Positions 62,475-64,000 of a DNA stretch of 64,000 nucleotides are shown one piece after another. The DNA lies in the NCBI RefSeq assembly GCF_002224125.1, contig NZ_NCSM01000022.1, positions 124,001 to 188,000 on the forward strand, written 5' to 3'. A model generated the notes under the pieces. It saw nothing but the letters and a program-made list of their open reading frames with translations, did not search any database and was not told where the DNA came from. The stretch's first letter is position 1. Every line of letters starts with the position of its first letter. The position numbers and the translations under genes are program-made. The DNA is from Streptomyces sp. NBS 14/10. GTDB lineage: Bacteria > Actinomycetota > Actinomycetes > Streptomycetales > Streptomycetaceae.

Positions 62475-63377
62475 ATGGAGCGCCCCGAACTCCCCCTGCC
62501 CCAGCTGTACGCCTTCGTCGAGCTCGCCGAGGAACTCCACTTCGGCCGTGCGGCCACCCGCCTGGGCATCGCCCAGCCACCGCTGAGCCAGCAGATCGCG
62601 CGCCTGGAGAGCAAGGTGGGCCACGCCCTGTTCAGCCGCGAGCCAGGACGCGTGGCCCTCACCCCGGCGGGCCGCGAACTGCTGCCCGCCGCCCGGCGGG
62701 CCCTCGGCGGCCTCGCCGACGGCCTGGCCGCGGCCCGCGCCGTCGGCAACGGCCGGGCCGGCTCTCTGCGGATCGGCTTCGCCGCCTCCCTCGCCCTGAC
62801 CGTCCTGCCCGGCCTGCTGCGCACCTTTCGGCAACGGTTTCCCGAAGTGCGGCTGAACATCCACGAGATGACCACCGCGCCGCAGATCGCCGCCCTGCGC
62901 GACAAGAGCATCGATGTCGGCCTGCTCCGCGAGCCCCCCACCGACGAGCCGGACCTCGGCTTCGAGACCATACTCAGCGAGCCCTTTGTGGCCGTACTGC
63001 CGTCCACCCACCCCCTGGCCGCCGGGCGGACCGTGGAGACAGCGCAGTTGGCCGACTCACCCTTCGTACTGCTGCCCCGCGAGGTCGGCCCCGGGCTGTA
63101 CGACCGGATCACCGGCCTGTGTACGGCGGCGGGCTTCACCCCCCGGGTGGCCCAGCACGCAGTGGAGTGGCAGACGGTGTGCGCCCTCGTGGAAACCGGC
63201 CTGGGTGTCTCCCTCGCCCCGGCGAGCATCCGGCGCATCCGCCTCAGGGGCGTCGCCTTCCGCGCGGTCAGGCCCGGCACCGCCCGCACCCGGGTCGCCG
63301 TCGCCTGGCGCAGAAACGACCCGAACCCCCTGGTCGGGCAGTTGCTCACGGCACTCGGCGAAGATGAGCGCCAGTAG
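62475..63377 (+). CDS. LysR-family transcriptional regulator
   Basis: A 300-residue LysR protein with an N-terminal winged HTH ('FGRAATRLGIAQPPLSQQI', residues about 23-42) and a PBP-like sensor domain ('LRIGFAASLALTVLPGLL'). It resembles the CatR/BenM-type group acting on aromatic or small organic acids. The 72-base divergent gap to the RidA gene holds several TACG-containing half-sites (near 62433, 62439 and the inverted one near 62470). The HpcH/HpaI aldolase gene is convergent with it. Confidence 0.92.
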   Translation: MERPELPLPQLYAFVELAEELHFGRAATRLGIAQPPLSQQIARLESKVGHALFSREPGRVALTPAGRELLPAARRALGGLADGLAAARAVGNGRAGSLRIGFAASLALTVLPGLLRTFRQRFPEVRLNIHEMTTAPQIAALRDKSIDVGLLREPPTDEPDLGFETILSEPFVAVLPSTHPLAAGRTVETAQLADSPFVLLPREVGPGLYDRITGLCTAAGFTPRVAQHAVEWQTVCALVETGLGVSLAPASIRRIRLRGVAFRAVRPGTARTRVAVAWRRNDPNPLVGQLLTALGEDERQ

Positions 63378-63387
63378 GCAGTGGCGG

Positions 63388-64000
63388 TCAGTCGTGGGCG
63401 CGGGCGTCGCGGAGGTGGCCGGCCGCGGCCTGCTCCAGATGGGCCAGGTCGCTGCTGACCGTGGCGAAGGTGAAGCCCTGGGCGAGCCGCCTGGCGGCCG
63501 TGACGCCGTTCGGGCAGTGGATCCCGGCCGCGATGCCCGCCGACTTCGCCGCCTCGGCCACCTTGGCGAGCGCCGCCTCGAACTTTTCAGCGACCGAAGT
63601 GTCGGTGGAGGTGCGGCCGCCCAGGGCGATGGTCAGATCGGAGGGGCCGATGTAGACGCCGTCGAGCCCTTCGGTCGCGCAGATCTCCGTGGTGTTGCCG
63701 AGCGCCTGGGCAGTCTCGATCATCACGATGCAGGCGACCTGCTCGTTCGCCTCGGCCGGGGTCGGGCCCACCCGCAGCCCCGAGCGCATCGGGCCGTAGC
63801 TGCGCACGCCGTGCGGCGGATAGCGGCAGGCGCTGACGGCGGCGGCCGCCTCCTCGGCGGTGTTGACCAGGGGGACGATCACGCCGCGTGCACCGGCGTC
63901 GAGGGCCTGGCCGATCCAGAAGCCGTCGTTGGCCGGGACCCGGACCATACCGGCGCTGATGCCGCGCGCGTCGATGGCGGTCATCGCGCCGAGGGTGCCC
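63388..64000 (-). CDS. HpcH/HpaI-family class II aldolase, truncated by the right edge
   Basis: About 204 residues of a metal-dependent aldolase. 'WIGQALDAGARGVIVPLVNT', 'MIETAQALGNTTEICA', 'GLDGVYIGPSDLTIALGG' and 'GFTFATVSSDLAHL' are the family hallmarks of 4-hydroxy-2-oxo-acid aldolases such as HpcH/GarL. The N-terminus, including the substrate-loop Arg, lies beyond the window. In life it would cleave a 2-keto-4-hydroxy acid to pyruvate and an aldehyde. Confidence 0.9.
   Translation of the reverse strand, partial: GTLGAMTAIDARGISAGMVRVPANDGFWIGQALDAGARGVIVPLVNTAEEAAAAVSACRYPPHGVRSYGPMRSGLRVGPTPAEANEQVACIVMIETAQALGNTTEICATEGLDGVYIGPSDLTIALGGRTSTDTSVAEKFEAALAKVAEAAKSAGIAAGIHCPNGVTAARRLAQGFTFATVSSDLAHLEQAAAGHLRDARAHD

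Overview
This is a very GC-rich actinobacterial chromosome segment, almost certainly Streptomyces. The evidence is the G/C-biased third codon positions, GTG/TTG starts, ATGA stop/start overlaps, rare TTA codons confined to a few accessory genes, sugar ABC operons that lack their own ATPase, a CebR-type operator, and a c-di-AMP (ydaO) riboswitch in front of an Rpf muralytic enzyme. No tRNA, rRNA, insertion sequence or CRISPR array was recognised.

Layout. (1) 1-8.5 kb: the PQQ cofactor genes pqqA-pqqB-pqqC (pqqC cut by the left edge) lie beside secreted carbohydrate enzymes: a GH29-like fucosidase, a GH27 alpha-galactosidase, a polysaccharide-lyase-like protein, a PQQ-type sugar dehydrogenase and a GH105 unsaturated-uronyl hydrolase. 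Cofactor synthesis, oxidation and polysaccharide breakdown are grouped together. (2) 8.6-16.2 kb: a split FluG-like pair (glutamine-synthetase-like ligase plus amidohydrolase), a small hypothetical protein, an SDR, a GH92 mannosidase with a palindromic operator at its start, and a zinc alcohol dehydrogenase. (3) 16.2-22.9 kb: a 3-hydroxybutyrate oligomer hydrolase, a CitMHS transporter, a divergent LysR regulator, a CaiB/BaiF CoA-transferase and a CitE-type lyase, read as a hydroxy-acid uptake and cleavage module. (4) 23.0-26.8 kb: a probable CebR-controlled run of secreted enzymes (SGNH esterase, GH5 mannanase, GH9 cellulase). (5) 26.8-32.3 kb: a 1564-residue RHS polymorphic-toxin-like protein and a glutathione peroxidase.

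(6) 32.4-43.6 kb is the most interesting part. It holds a four-helix membrane protein, a nucleosidase fused to an effector-associated (death-like) domain, a VMAP protein carrying a related domain, a MoxR AAA+ ATPase, and a giant vWA-NB-ARC-TPR protein of the FxSxx-COOH (FxsT) family. Facing these on the other strand are an HExxH-type peptide hydroxylase and a 56-codon RiPP-precursor-like gene. The precursor has an FxsA-like leader but does not end in FxSxx, and no radical-SAM enzyme is present. This looks like an NTP-dependent conflict/signalling system physically joined to an unusual peptide-modification pair.

(7) 43.8-48.5 kb: a DUF4232 lipoprotein, an Rpf-LysM-M23 muralytic enzyme under a CRP-like site and a ydaO riboswitch, and DUF1876, phosphoribosyltransferase and DUF72 genes. 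(8) 48.6-60.6 kb: two sugar-utilisation loci, each with a DeoR regulator and an ABC importer lacking an ATPase. One has a PfkB kinase and a GH4 phospho-glycosidase; the other is a polyol-type importer with a zinc dehydrogenase. (9) 60.6-64 kb: an FAD oxidoreductase, a RidA-family protein, a LysR regulator and a truncated HpcH/HpaI aldolase cut by the right edge.
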